In this document: piece after piece, positions 25,702 through 33,964 of the stretch
Layout: the number at the start of each line of letters is the position of its first letter
Numbering within the stretch: position 1 is the first letter of the stretch
NCBI RefSeq assembly: GCF_000931465.1
Contig: NZ_CP010892.1
Coordinates: forward strand, 2,627,388-2,691,387
Source: Pseudomonas sp. MRSN 12121
Lineage (GTDB): Bacteria > Pseudomonadota > Gammaproteobacteria > Pseudomonadales > Pseudomonadaceae
DNA length: 64,000 nucleotides
Direction of reading: 5' to 3'
The notes under the pieces: generated by a model
Database searches by the model: none
What the model saw: the letters and a program-made list of their open reading frames with translations, nothing else
Told to the model about the DNA's origin: nothing
Made by a program: the position numbers and the translations under genes

Positions 25702-27006
25702 ATGCTTGCATTACTCGGCCTGGCCATGGTGGTCGTGTTCACCTTCCTGATCATGACCAAACGCCTGTCACCCATAGTCGCCCTGACCCTGGTGCCCATC
25801 GTCTTCGCAGTACTCGGCGGCTTTGCCGGCAGCACCGGGAAAATGATGCTCGACGGTCTGAAAATGGTCGCCCCCTCCGCGGCGCTGCTGCTGTTCGCCA
25901 TCCTGTTCTTCGGCCTGATGATCGACGCCGGGCTGTTCGACCCGCTGATCCGCAAAATCCTCAAGCGGGTCAATGGCGACCCGGTGAAGATCGCCGTCGG
26001 CACCGCCTTGCTGTCGCTGGTGGTGGCCCTGGACGGCGACGGCACCACCACCTACATGATCACCTGCGCGGCGATGCTGCCGCTGTACAAGCGCATCGGC
26101 ATGAACCCGATGATCCTCGCCACCATCGCCATGCTGTCCCTGAGCATCATGAGCGGCATGACCCCCTGGGGCGGGCCGGCCACCCGGGCCATCGCCGCCC
26201 TGGGCCTGGACGCCGGCGAGTACTTCGTGCCGTTGCTGCCGACCATGATCGGCGGGGCGGCCTGGGTGGTGTTCACGGCCTTCCTGCTGGGGCGCGCCGA
26301 GCGCAAGCGCATCGGCAGCGTCCAGCTGCAGAGCGGTGGCGGTAACTGCTACATCAACGCGATCATCGAAGACACGCCCTACAAGCGCCCGAAGCTGGCC
26401 TACGTCAACCTGTTGCTGGTGGCGACGGTGATGGTGGCGCTGGTGATGGGCCTGATGCATTCGGCGATCCTGTTCCTGATCGGCTTCGTGCTCGCGCTGA
26501 TGATCAACTACCCGCAGCTGGACGTGCAGAAAGAGCGGATCCTCGCCCATTCGGGCAATGCCATGACGGTGGTGCTGCTGGTGTTCGCCGCGGGGATCTT
26601 TGCCGGGATCTTCTCCGGTACCAAGATGGTCGACGCCCTGGCCCAGACCCTGGTGGACTGGATTCCACCCTCCTGGGGGCACCTGTTCCCGCTGGTGGTG
26701 GCGATCACCAGCATGCCGTTGACCTTTGTGCTGTCCAACGACGCCTACTATTTCGGCGTGGTGCCGATCCTCGCCAATGCCGCGGCGGCCTATGGCATCG
26801 ACCCGCTGGAAATCGCCCGGGCCTCGATCCTCGGCCAGCCGGTGCACCTGATGAGCCCGCTGGTGGCCTCGACCCTGCTGCTGGTGGGAATGGTCGACCG
26901 CGACATCGGCGACTTCCAGAAAGCCACCGTCAAATGGGCGGTGTTGACCTCCCTGGTGATCACCGCCCTGGCTCTGCTGACCGGCGCGCTGACTCTGTTT
27001 TCCTGA
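25702..27006 (+). CDS. CitMHS-family citrate/tricarboxylate transporter
   Basis: The 434-residue product starts at ATG 25702 behind AAGAGAA. It is a 12-helix membrane protein of the CitMHS type, with MTKRLSPIVALTLVPIVFA and ALDGDGTTTYMITCAAML near the N-terminus. Further blocks are MTPWGGPATRA and LSNDAYYFGVVPIL. Bacillus CitM and CitH take up metal-citrate complexes with protons. Here it follows a PrpF-like isomerase and a DctA-like symporter, so the cassette likely imports more than one related acid. An OprD porin gene comes next. Confidence 0.88.
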   Translation: MLALLGLAMVVVFTFLIMTKRLSPIVALTLVPIVFAVLGGFAGSTGKMMLDGLKMVAPSAALLLFAILFFGLMIDAGLFDPLIRKILKRVNGDPVKIAVGTALLSLVVALDGDGTTTYMITCAAMLPLYKRIGMNPMILATIAMLSLSIMSGMTPWGGPATRAIAALGLDAGEYFVPLLPTMIGGAAWVVFTAFLLGRAERKRIGSVQLQSGGGNCYINAIIEDTPYKRPKLAYVNLLLVATVMVALVMGLMHSAILFLIGFVLALMINYPQLDVQKERILAHSGNAMTVVLLVFAAGIFAGIFSGTKMVDALAQTLVDWIPPSWGHLFPLVVAITSMPLTFVLSNDAYYFGVVPILANAAAAYGIDPLEIARASILGQPVHLMSPLVASTLLLVGMVDRDIGDFQKATVKWAVLTSLVITALALLTGALTLFS

Positions 27007-27088
27007 GCCACCCATCTGCTTCCTGGCGCGTCATCCCCTGGCGCGCAGGGCCCCTTGCACCTCGAATAACAACAATGAGTAGTCCGCC

Positions 27089-28342
27089 ATGACCCGTTCG
27101 ATTTCCCGCAGGGCGTTGTTGCCCCTGGCCGCCCTGTTGCCGCTGACCACCGCCGGTGCGGCCGGCTTCAGCGACGACAGCACGCTGAAACTGCAACTGC
27201 GCAATGTCTATTTCAATGAGAACTTCCGCGACGAGCATGGCCTGAGCGCCCGCGCCGCGCGCACCGCCAAGAGCGAGCGCACCGAGTGGGCCCAGGGCCT
27301 GCTGCTGGATTTCCAGTCGGGGTTCACCCCCGGCACCCTGGGCCTGGGGGTCGACGCCCTGGGGTTGCTGGGGGTCAAGCTCGACTCGGGACGCGGCCGC
27401 AGCGGCACCGGGCTGTTGCCGGTGCATGACGACGGACGCGCCGCCGAAGAGTTCGCCAGTGCCGGAGTCACGGCCAAGGCCCGGCTGGCCGGGACCACGC
27501 TCAAGTACGGCACCTTGCTGCCCAGGACTCCGGTGCTGATCTACAACGACGCGCGCCTGCTGCCGCAGACCTACCAGGGCACGCAGGTCACCAGTACCGA
27601 TATCGCCAACCTGACGCTCACCGCGGGGCACTTGGAGCGTTTCAAGTTGCGCGATTCCAGCGACAGCATGCCGATCGTCGCGGACGGCTATGGCGGCGAC
27701 AAGTCCGGCGACTTCAGCTATGCCGGGGGCGATTACAAGCTCGGCAAGGAAACGCGCCTGAGCTACTTCTACGGCGAGCTCGAGCATTTCTACCGCCAGC
27801 ACTTCGCCGGGATCCAGCACGACCTGAAGCTGGGCGCCGGCGTGCTGACCGGCGATCTGCGCTACTTCCGCAGCGGCGACAGCGGCGCGGCCTATGGCGG
27901 CAAGATCGACAACGACATGCTCAGTGGCCAGCTGTCCTATGTCATCGCCGGCCATACCCTGAACGCGGGCTACCAGAGGCTCAGCGGCGATGCCGGCTTG
28001 CCTTATATCAGTGGCGCCACGGTGTACTCGTTCAGCAACGTCGGCATCGGCAAGTTCATCGAGGAAGACGAGAAAACCTGGATGCTCGGCTACGGCTACA
28101 ACTTCACCGCCCTCGGGGTGCCGGGGCTGACGTTCTCCACCCGCTACCTGAGCGGCAGCGACGGTAAGTCCGACAGCGCCGTCCGCGAATGGGAGCGCGA
28201 TGCGGAACTGGCCTATGTGGTGCAGCAAGGCCGCTTCAAGGGGCTGGGGGTGAAGCTGCGCAACTATGTGTACCGTTCCGACTTCGCCCGCGGGCGCGAC
28301 AGCAACCGCCTTTATTTCACCTACGACATCGCGCTCTGGTAA
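27089..28342 (+). CDS. OprD-family outer-membrane porin
   Basis: The 417-residue product starts at ATG 27089, with a signal peptide of about 25 residues (ending TTAGAAG). OprD-type text includes DSTLKLQLRNVYFNENF at the mature start, repeated beta strands, and the C-terminal strand NRLYFTYDIALW ending in an aromatic residue as required for Bam assembly. OprD/OpdH members are specific channels; OpdH of P. aeruginosa serves cis-aconitate and other tricarboxylates. As last gene of the cassette it probably admits the same organic acid. A hairpin follows the stop. Confidence 0.9.
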   Translation: MTRSISRRALLPLAALLPLTTAGAAGFSDDSTLKLQLRNVYFNENFRDEHGLSARAARTAKSERTEWAQGLLLDFQSGFTPGTLGLGVDALGLLGVKLDSGRGRSGTGLLPVHDDGRAAEEFASAGVTAKARLAGTTLKYGTLLPRTPVLIYNDARLLPQTYQGTQVTSTDIANLTLTAGHLERFKLRDSSDSMPIVADGYGGDKSGDFSYAGGDYKLGKETRLSYFYGELEHFYRQHFAGIQHDLKLGAGVLTGDLRYFRSGDSGAAYGGKIDNDMLSGQLSYVIAGHTLNAGYQRLSGDAGLPYISGATVYSFSNVGIGKFIEEDEKTWMLGYGYNFTALGVPGLTFSTRYLSGSDGKSDSAVREWERDAELAYVVQQGRFKGLGVKLRNYVYRSDFARGRDSNRLYFTYDIALW

Positions 28343-28348
28343 GGCGGG

Positions 28349-28376
28349 CGCTGCCTGCCTGGGCAGGCAGCGTTGG
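28349..28376 (+). terminator. Hairpin at the end of the organic-acid cassette
   Basis: An 11-bp stem (28349-28359 with 28362-28372) starts 6 nt after the porin stop codon. The T tract is weak, so termination may be Rho-assisted. Confidence 0.6.
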
Positions 28377-28544
28377 CCATCGCTGGCAGCGTGGCGGCCT
28401 GGAGACCGGCTACCTGGCGGACGTGGGTGGCAACCGGCTGGGCGCTCGGCACCGCCTTGGAACGCAAGTGCGAGGCCGCGTCCGGAATGATTGGCGGCGG
28501 TTGCGGTCGGAGCTTGCAGGACACTGCCCAAGGACATCCCGACC

Positions 28545-30188
28545 ATGCTCGAACCCACCTGGACTGCCCTCAAACACCATAAGCGGGTGCATCAGATCGT
28601 CGCCGTGCTGGTGGCCGCCGGCGCCCGGGATGTGCTGCTGCGCCTGGGCCTGGGGCGCTTGCTGGGCCAGGCCCAGGCCAGCGCCGAGGCCGCTTCCGGG
28701 GACTCGACGCCGCAGCGCGTGCGCCTGGCCCTGGAGAAGCTCGGCCCGACCTTTATCAAGCTCGGGCAGATCCTCGCCAGCCGCAGCGATATTCTGCCGC
28801 CGCACTGGATCCGCGAACTGGAGGCGTTGCACAGCAGCGCCGCGACCTTGCCCTGGAGCGAGCTGCAAGATCAGGTGCGCGAGGACCTGGGGTGCGAACT
28901 GGACCAGGTGTTCGCCGAGTTCGACACCGAGCCCCTGGCCGCGGCCTCCATCGCCCAGGTGTATCGGGCGCGGCTGCTCAGTGGCGAGGCGGTGGTGGTC
29001 AAGGTCCAGCGTCCCGGACTGCGGCGCAAGATGAACGCCGACCTGCAACTGCTGGAAGGCGTGGCGATGCTGGTGGAAGAGAACGCCGCGCTGGCCCATT
29101 ACCAGCCGCGGCAGATGGTCCGGCAACTGGCCCGGGCGATGCTCGATGAGCTCGACTTCACCCAGGAAGGCCAGAACGGCGACCAGGTGGCGGCGAACTT
29201 CGCCGGGCATCCGCAGATCGCCATTGCGCGGATCCACTGGCTGCACAGCAGCGAGCGCCTGCTGGTCCAGGAATTCCTGCCCAGTCACACGCCGTTGGAA
29301 CGCCAGGCGCTGATCGAGCAAGGCCTGGACCCGAGCCTGCTGGCGCAACGCGGCGCCCGGGCGTTCATCAAGATGCTGCTCGAAGACGGCCTGTTCCATG
29401 GCGACCCGCACCCCGGCAACCTGCGGGCCATGGACGGCAACCGCGTCGGCTTCATCGACTTCGGCATGGTCGGGCGCCTCGACGAACGCCGGCGCCTGGA
29501 GGTCATGGGCTTCATGCGGGCCATGACCGAGGGCAGCACCGAGGCGCTGGTGACGGTGCTGATCGACTGGAGCGGCGAGCAGGTGCGCGAGCTGTCCGCC
29601 ATCGAGCAGGCCGCCCGGGAGTTCATGGGACGCCACGGCGGCAAGGCGCTGAAGATGAGCGCGATGATCGAGGACTTTCTCGGCCTGATGCGCGAATACC
29701 AGCTGGTGCTGCCGGCCGACCTGCTGGTGCTGTTCAAGGCATTGGTCACCGCCGATGGCGTGCTCACCCGGCTCGATCCGCAGCTGGACCTGGTGGCCAC
29801 CGCGCGCCCGGCGATCAACCAGATGCTCAAGGAGCAGTTCAGCTGGAAACTCGCCCGCCGCCTGGGCCTCGATGGCCTGGAGCTGGGCCGCGGCCTCGCC
29901 GTCGAACTGCCGCAACTGACCCGCCTGCTGATCAACCGCCTGAAACACGGCGTGGTCGACCTGCGCCTGGACATGCCCGGCGTCGAGCGCCTGGAGAAAT
30001 CCCTGCGCCTGGCCTCGACCCGGCTCTCGCTGGCGTTGCTGATCAGCGCGCTGCTGATCGCCTTCGGCCCGCAGATCGCCGCGGCCGGGCCGACCTGGCA
30101 GGGACTGTCGGTGGTGGGCTGGCTGGCGGGAGTGGCGACGGTGGGCGGGTTGCTGGGGTTTGTCTGGAGTTTGTTCAGGGGGGCTTGA
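28545..30188 (+). CDS. ABC1/UbiB-family atypical kinase-like protein
   Basis: The 547-residue product starts at ATG 28545 after AAGGA. The UbiB-family motifs are present: KLGPTFIKLGQILASRSD (KxGQ), the alanine-rich loop AAASIAQVYRA, DELDFTQEGQN, LFHGDPHPGN and the DFG-type FIDFGMVGRL. Two hydrophobic helices close the C-terminus (about 495-545), as in UbiB. UbiB aids coenzyme Q biosynthesis, probably through ATPase-driven lipid handling. No ubi genes are adjacent, and Pseudomonas normally has ubiB beside ubiE and ubiJ, so this is probably a paralogue with an unassigned membrane-lipid role. Confidence 0.85.
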   Translation: MLEPTWTALKHHKRVHQIVAVLVAAGARDVLLRLGLGRLLGQAQASAEAASGDSTPQRVRLALEKLGPTFIKLGQILASRSDILPPHWIRELEALHSSAATLPWSELQDQVREDLGCELDQVFAEFDTEPLAAASIAQVYRARLLSGEAVVVKVQRPGLRRKMNADLQLLEGVAMLVEENAALAHYQPRQMVRQLARAMLDELDFTQEGQNGDQVAANFAGHPQIAIARIHWLHSSERLLVQEFLPSHTPLERQALIEQGLDPSLLAQRGARAFIKMLLEDGLFHGDPHPGNLRAMDGNRVGFIDFGMVGRLDERRRLEVMGFMRAMTEGSTEALVTVLIDWSGEQVRELSAIEQAAREFMGRHGGKALKMSAMIEDFLGLMREYQLVLPADLLVLFKALVTADGVLTRLDPQLDLVATARPAINQMLKEQFSWKLARRLGLDGLELGRGLAVELPQLTRLLINRLKHGVVDLRLDMPGVERLEKSLRLASTRLSLALLISALLIAFGPQIAAAGPTWQGLSVVGWLAGVATVGGLLGFVWSLFRGA

Positions 30189-30370
30189 TGGGCGAGGCTT
30201 CGCTGCATCCCTTCGGTAATGCTCGGGGAATCAATATCCATCTCATTCTCTTTCTCGATATTGGATGTTGCCGCCCGGGCGATAAATCCAGGGGTTGATT
30301 GTTTGTCCGAATTTCCTCGGTTTCAGAATTTTCTTATTTAAGGGGTGGTGTTTTTTTGTTCAAAATATTT

Positions 30371-30388
30371 TCTATTTTGTAAAATAGA
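30371..30388. promoter_or_regulatory. TCTATTTT-GT-AAAATAGA inverted repeat before the adhesin gene
   Basis: A perfect 8-2-8 dyad ends 8 nt before the adhesin start region, in a very A/T-rich leader. It may be an operator, or a hairpin that limits translation of the adhesin mRNA. Confidence 0.4.
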
Positions 30389-31124
30389 GAGCTGTGATGA
30401 TCATGTCGAGATACACGCTAAAGTTTTGTAGTACAGGTGTCGGGTTGGTTGCTTTAGGTGTGTTGGTATCGTCTGGTCAGGTATATGGCGCATGCAGGTT
30501 TACGAATGGGACTATTGGGCCGGCTACTGTCAATTATCCATCGCCTAAATCACTTTCTATTCCGGCCGATACTCCGAATGGCACAAAAATACATACGGTG
30601 AATGGTAGTGGGGGAGGCGCAGAATTTACATGTTCTAGCGGTGATCGATATGGGCTAAAAGATGCTTTGGGGGCAGTGGCAGTTAATCAGATATTTCCTT
30701 TTGCTGACTCGGGACTTGGATATCGGCTTTACTCTGCGGGTGGTCCCGATAGTATTTATCCTGTGTTATCTAATGGTACGGGGGTAAGAGTTGGCGTTCC
30801 ATATATTATGGAAATCTACAAGATTGGGCCGATTAAGAAGAACAAGGTGGCAGGAGGACTGTTTGCATCCTTTGTGGGGGAGAACTTGACTGCTTTTAAT
30901 GCAAGTCTGGTCGGTGATCTTAATATTGCAGCTGCCAGTTGTGACATTCGCTCAACGAATGTTGAGATGGGACGGCACCTTGTTTCTGATTTCAAAGGCG
31001 TTGGCTCAAGCCTGAAGGCCAAGAGTTTTAATATTGAGCTGGTTGGCTGTAGCGCGGGAATCAATACGATTAAATACAGGCTGGATGCGGCGAATGATCT
31101 TGCCCAGCAGCCGTGGACACGGGT

Positions 31125-31970
31125 TTAAGCACACATCCTGGCCTCGAAGGCCTCTGGGCTGATGTGCCCCAGCGTGCTGTGTCGCCGCTGGCGGTTGTAA
31201 TCGGTTTCGACGTATTCAAACACGGTTTCACGCATCTGGGCGCGGCTCGTGAAGCGCTCGCCGTGGATGCACTCGACCTTCAGGCTGTGGAAGAAGCTCT
31301 CTGCACAGGCATTGTCGTAGCAGTTGCCTTTGGCGCTCATGCTGCATCGCAAGTGATGGGCGCGGATCAGCTCCTGGTAAGCCGCTGAGCAGTACTGGCT
31401 GCCGCGGTCGCTATGCACGATCACGTCATTAGGCTGCCTGCGTCGCCACAGCGCCATGTGCAAGGCATCGCAAACCAAGTCGGCCGTCATGCGCTCGTTC
31501 ATGGCCCAGCCGATCACCATCCGTGAATATAGATCGATGACCACTGCCAGATACAGCCAGCCTTCCTCTGTATGCAGGTAGGTGATGTCACCCACCCATT
31601 TCTGATTTGGCGCAGATGCCTTGAAATCCTGCTTGAGCAAGTTCTCTGCCACTGGCAGGGAGTGCTGAGAATTGGTCGTGGCCTTGAACTTCTTGGCGGC
31701 CTTGGCACGCAGTCCTTGCCGTTGCATCGAGGCGGCTACCGTCTTGCGATTGCAGGGTAGGCCGGCTTCCCGCAGGTCGTGGCACAGCCGTGGAGCCCCG
31801 CTGCGGCCCTTGCGTGCGCTGTATGCCTGAGCGACCTGCCGATCCAGTTCGGCTCTTCGCCGCTGGCGCATTGACGGCCTGCGAGAGCACCAAGCGTAGT
31901 AACCGCTGCGGGCAACGCCCAACACGCGACACATGGCCTGGATCGAGAAATGCGCGGTATGAGTCCTCAT
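31125..31970 (-). CDS. IS3-family transposase OrfB (DDE integrase domain)
   Basis: The first ATG in this frame is at 31970, but the natural product is probably the OrfAB fusion of about 384 residues made by -1 frameshifting from orfA. An HTH_21-like segment ([19 protein letters not shown]) precedes the rve integrase core. The acidic triad is visible as [18 protein letters not shown] and [10 protein letters not shown], with about 35 residues between the second Asp and Glu. The terminal block [15 protein letters not shown] is standard. It cuts and joins the element's ends. Confidence 0.92.
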   Translation of the reverse strand: MRTHTAHFSIQAMCRVLGVARSGYYAWCSRRPSMRQRRRAELDRQVAQAYSARKGRSGAPRLCHDLREAGLPCNRKTVAASMQRQGLRAKAAKKFKATTNSQHSLPVAENLLKQDFKASAPNQKWVGDITYLHTEEGWLYLAVVIDLYSRMVIGWAMNERMTADLVCDALHMALWRRRQPNDVIVHSDRGSQYCSAAYQELIRAHHLRCSMSAKGNCYDNACAESFFHSLKVECIHGERFTSRAQMRETVFEYVETDYNRQRRHSTLGHISPEAFEARMCA

Positions 31971-31981
31971 GAAGGCGTACT

Positions 31982-32281
31982 TCACTTGAGGCTCTTGGCA
32001 AAGTACGCGGCGGCCTTTTTTACGATGGCCAGCTCCTCGGCGTGCTCGGCCAACAGCCGCTTGAGTCGGGCATTCTCGTCGGCCAGCGACTGCTCGCGCT
32101 CGCTGCCGGCCTGAGTCTGGTGCTTCTTGCTCCGCCAGCCGTAGAGCTGGGAAGCATGCAGGCCGAGCTGTTCGGCAGCCTTGCTGACGCCAATGCGCTC
32201 GGCCAAAGCCAGCGCTTCGTCCTTGTAGGCTTGGGAATGGCGGGTGCGGGTCTGTTTCATTGGGGTTGCTTGTCTTGCCAT
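31982..32281 (-). CDS. IS3-family transposase OrfA (HTH, leucine zipper)
   Basis: The 99-residue product starts at ATG 32281 with GAGGTGA 5 nt upstream. An HTH_Tnp_1 helix-turn-helix ([19 protein letters not shown]) binds the terminal repeats. A heptad-like segment at about 68-85 ([20 protein letters not shown]) mediates multimerisation. It ends just inside the orfB phase. Confidence 0.92.
   Translation of the reverse strand: MARQATPMKQTRTRHSQAYKDEALALAERIGVSKAAEQLGLHASQLYGWRSKKHQTQAGSEREQSLADENARLKRLLAEHAEELAIVKKAAAYFAKSLK
32015..32021 (-). other. A6G slippery heptamer for -1 frameshifting (OrfAB)
   Basis: AAAAAAG on the minus strand sits near the end of orfA. The orfB phase is exactly -1 relative to orfA, as required for programmed frameshifting in IS3 elements. 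Confidence 0.75.
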
Positions 32282-32755
32282 GATTCACCTCGTTGCAGTT
32301 TATCGCTTAACGGGGTGTCCACTGGGACTGGGCAAGATCAAATGGGAGTTTTGACGCTGGCAGGGGAATAGCGAAGCTTGATGCAGGTGGTGTGCCGGGA
32401 GTGGGAATACAAATTAAACGCGGAGACAATCCTGTGCCTTTAGGGGAATGGTTGAGCAACCTCGCAGCACCTCTGGAAGGGAATAACGCTTATGGCTTCT
32501 CTGCGGCTTATTATCAGGCGGAGAAAAAAATCGACAACACTACAGTGGGGCGGGCCAATCTCTCGTTGACCGTAACAGTGAATTATCTTTGACGGTTTTG
32601 GAATAAAACTTTGAATGTTCTCTTGTGCAAGTTTTGGAAGAACTCAAGACTGGGTTATGTCCTGTAGGCAATAGGCGTTTTTGTTATAGATATAACCGCT
32701 CGACAGGAATGAAGATGTTAGTGGAGCTTGTCAAGAAGCGCCGATACGAGTCGCG

Positions 32756-32773
32756 ATAGCAAAAATTTGCTAT
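32756..32773. other. ATAGCAAA-AA-TTTGCTAT inverted repeat
   Basis: An 8-2-8 dyad in the 235-nt gap between the adhesin remnant and the FKBP gene, followed by TTTCC. It may terminate the adhesin transcript or bind a regulator. No gene was seen in the rest of the gap. Confidence 0.4.
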
Positions 32774-32827
32774 TTTCCGCCCCCTTCGCTGGCCATTGCC
32801 GGCGGCTACCCATCGGAGAGTGAGCGG

Positions 32828-33166
32828 ATGAACGATCAGTTGCAGGTCATCGATATCGAAGTGGGCGAGGGCAAGGCCGCGGTCAAGGGGGCGCTGATCA
32901 CCACCCAGTACCGCGGATTCCTGGAAGACGGCACGCCCTTCGATTCCTCCTGGGAACGCGGCAAGCCGTTCCAGTGCGTGATCGGCACCGGACGCGTGAT
33001 CAAGGGCTGGGACCAGGGCCTGATGGGCATGCGGGTCGGCGGCAAGCGCAAGCTGCTGGTGCCAGCACACCTGGGGTATGGCGAGCGCGCGATGGGCAAG
33101 ATCCCGCCGGGTTCAAACCTGGTGTTCGAGATCGAGTTGCTCGAAGTGCTGACGCGGGATGATTGA
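32828..33166 (+). CDS. FKBP-type peptidyl-prolyl cis-trans isomerase
   Basis: The 112-residue product is a single FKBP domain without signal peptide, hence cytoplasmic. Family residues are visible: YRGFLEDGTPFDSSWERGKP, the QCVIGTGRVIKGWDQGL active-site strand-helix, and HLGYGERAMGKIPPGSNLVF. It catalyses proline isomerisation in folding proteins. GC content is core-like, in contrast to the A/T-rich adhesin and toxin genes on both sides, so it is probably ancestral to the accessory insertions. Confidence 0.93.
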   Translation: MNDQLQVIDIEVGEGKAAVKGALITTQYRGFLEDGTPFDSSWERGKPFQCVIGTGRVIKGWDQGLMGMRVGGKRKLLVPAHLGYGERAMGKIPPGSNLVFEIELLEVLTRDD

Positions 33167-33271
33167 GGGAGAGCGTTGAGCCGTGGCGGGAAGGGGCGAG
33201 CTTCCTCCGCAGTGCGCTGCATTCGAACGCCCGGAGAATCAGCTAAATGTATTGCTCAAGACCGTCACCGG

Positions 33272-33628
33272 TCACTCGTTGTCTGTCGCATCGTCTTGTT
33301 TAAGCACGAACTCTAGACCAATGCCCACTTCCTTCAGCACCTCGGTAGCGCGATCAACAAGGAGTTCACCTTGCTCCGAAAGCTCGTACTTGCCGATGAT
33401 GCGGATGAAAGGGGACTTGCCGAGCGCACCAGGAATCTCGGTGTAGATCTCGCCGCTTTCAATGAAAGCAATGTATGCATTCAGCTTTTCCTGGAGCGCT
33501 AGAAGGTGCTCGCCCTGTTCGGCTTTGTCAGCCCACCCAAGGTGGTCTGTGATCCCGAGAATTATTTTGTTGTGATCCCACTTTGGGATGCCCCACATAT
33601 CGATGACTTCAAGGTCTGTAACTGACAT
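33272..33628 (-). CDS. Bacteriocin immunity protein B (DUF6572-like)
   Basis: The 118-residue product starts at ATG 33628 with AAGGAG upstream. The frame stays open to 33847 because a toxin-tail relic is fused in phase; that part is not needed for start selection. It is a paralogue of the protein at 33965-34321, sharing blocks such as IESGEIYTEIPGALGKSP and ATEVLKEVGI-LEFVL. I associate this type with DUF6572 proteins encoded beside toxins. It may guard against the extinct toxin whose tail lies just upstream, or against variants met from competitors. Confidence 0.75.
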   Translation of the reverse strand: MSVTDLEVIDMWGIPKWDHNKIILGITDHLGWADKAEQGEHLLALQEKLNAYIAFIESGEIYTEIPGALGKSPFIRIIGKYELSEQGELLVDRATEVLKEVGIGLEFVLKQDDATDNE

Positions 33629-33655
33629 GGCTGCTCCTTGAAGGCGTTGGTCTAT

Positions 33656-33820
33656 TTTCGGTCGCAAGATTTGTACTCGGGTAGGCGGTATGACCGTCGC
33701 ACCAGGGAAGCCCGGTTTACCTTGACCCACAATGACCCCGCCGCTCTCCTGGATTTCCGGGAACGCTAGCTTTTGATTGCGTGTAAGTGGTGCTGTGTCA
33801 GAGGCTTTGCATTCGACGCG
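33656..33820 (-). pseudogene. Relic of a nuclease-toxin C-terminus (orphan tip)
   Basis: Minus-strand translation gives RVECKASDTAPLTRNQKLAF and then GKPGFPGATVIPPTRV and ILRPK. This is a close but diverged copy of the last 55 residues of the intact toxin (IECKSSDTAPLTKNQKVAF ... GKPGFPGGTEIPPTKV ... IIRPKP). It keeps the E-x-K catalytic motif but has no start and lacks the upstream Asp. The stop codon is lost, so it reads into the immunity gene. It is a displaced C-terminal cassette, as in other polymorphic toxin loci. Confidence 0.85.
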
Positions 33821-33882
33821 AGTAGCTCTTGAATGAAACGGATGAATTCATCTTCGGTGAAATCAGAAATGCTGTTTTGCAT
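33821..33882 (-). pseudogene. Truncated colicin/pyocin-type (Im) immunity gene start
   Basis: From ATG 33882 the minus strand encodes MQNSISDFTEDEFIRFIQEL and a few more residues. This resembles the N-terminus of Im2/Im9-type immunity proteins (for example NSISDYTEAEF in colicin E immunity proteins). The likeness ends after about 20 codons, where the nuclease-tail relic begins in another phase. It shows that a DNase-type immunity gene once stood here. Confidence 0.65.
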
Positions 33883-33891
33883 TGCTCTGTG

Positions 33892-33921
33892 TCATCCGTT
33901 TCTGTGAGTGTCGATGTGATG
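33892..33921 (-). pseudogene. Possible last residues of an HNH DNase toxin
   Basis: Nine codons and a stop on the minus strand read HHIDTHRNG, like the conserved end of colicin/pyocin HNH DNases (RHIDIHRGK-type). It lies 9 nt before the Im-type start, the normal toxin-immunity spacing. Upstream text does not align, so the call depends on context. Confidence 0.45.
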
Positions 33922-33964
33922 TTCGTCGCCCCACCTTCTCCCCGGCGCGGGAACACATCGTCGG

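Larger units (their letters stand above)
31095..32340 (-). mobile_element. IS3-family insertion sequence, about 1.25 kb, intact
   Basis: The ends are imperfect inverted repeats of about 36 nt: both start TGATCTTGCCCAG, diverge, then share GTGGACAC and, further in, TTAAGC. TG/CA tips fit the IS3 family. AAT occurs at 31093-31095 and again at 32341-32343; because the left T can belong to either side, the duplication is AAT (element 31096-32340) or AA. Inside are orfA and orfB in two phases on the minus strand with an A6G slippery site. All parts look functional. It is the only copy in the window. Confidence 0.9.
30397..32592 (+). pseudogene. Fimbrial adhesin gene interrupted by an IS3-family element
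   Basis: The 5' part (30397-31095, 233 codons) encodes a signal peptide ending QVYG and then a two-domain fimbrial adhesin (CRFTNGTIGPATV; SCDIRSTNVEMGRHLVSDFK). The 3' part (32344-32592) begins with GSFDAGRGIAKLDAGGV and ends SLTVTVNYL, the beta strand with penultimate aromatic residue used in donor-strand exchange. If the insertion and one AAT copy are removed, the two parts join exactly in frame to a 315-residue protein. At present translation runs into the element and stops at 31128. The gene is A/T-rich and has no chaperone or usher beside it, suggesting transfer. Confidence 0.88.

Noticed and set aside
32330..32400. A one-base frameshift in the adhesin remnant after the insertion sequence
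   Set aside because: Reading through GVLTLAGE suggested a G-run deletion, but taking AAT as target duplication joins the two gene halves exactly in frame, so no frameshift is needed.
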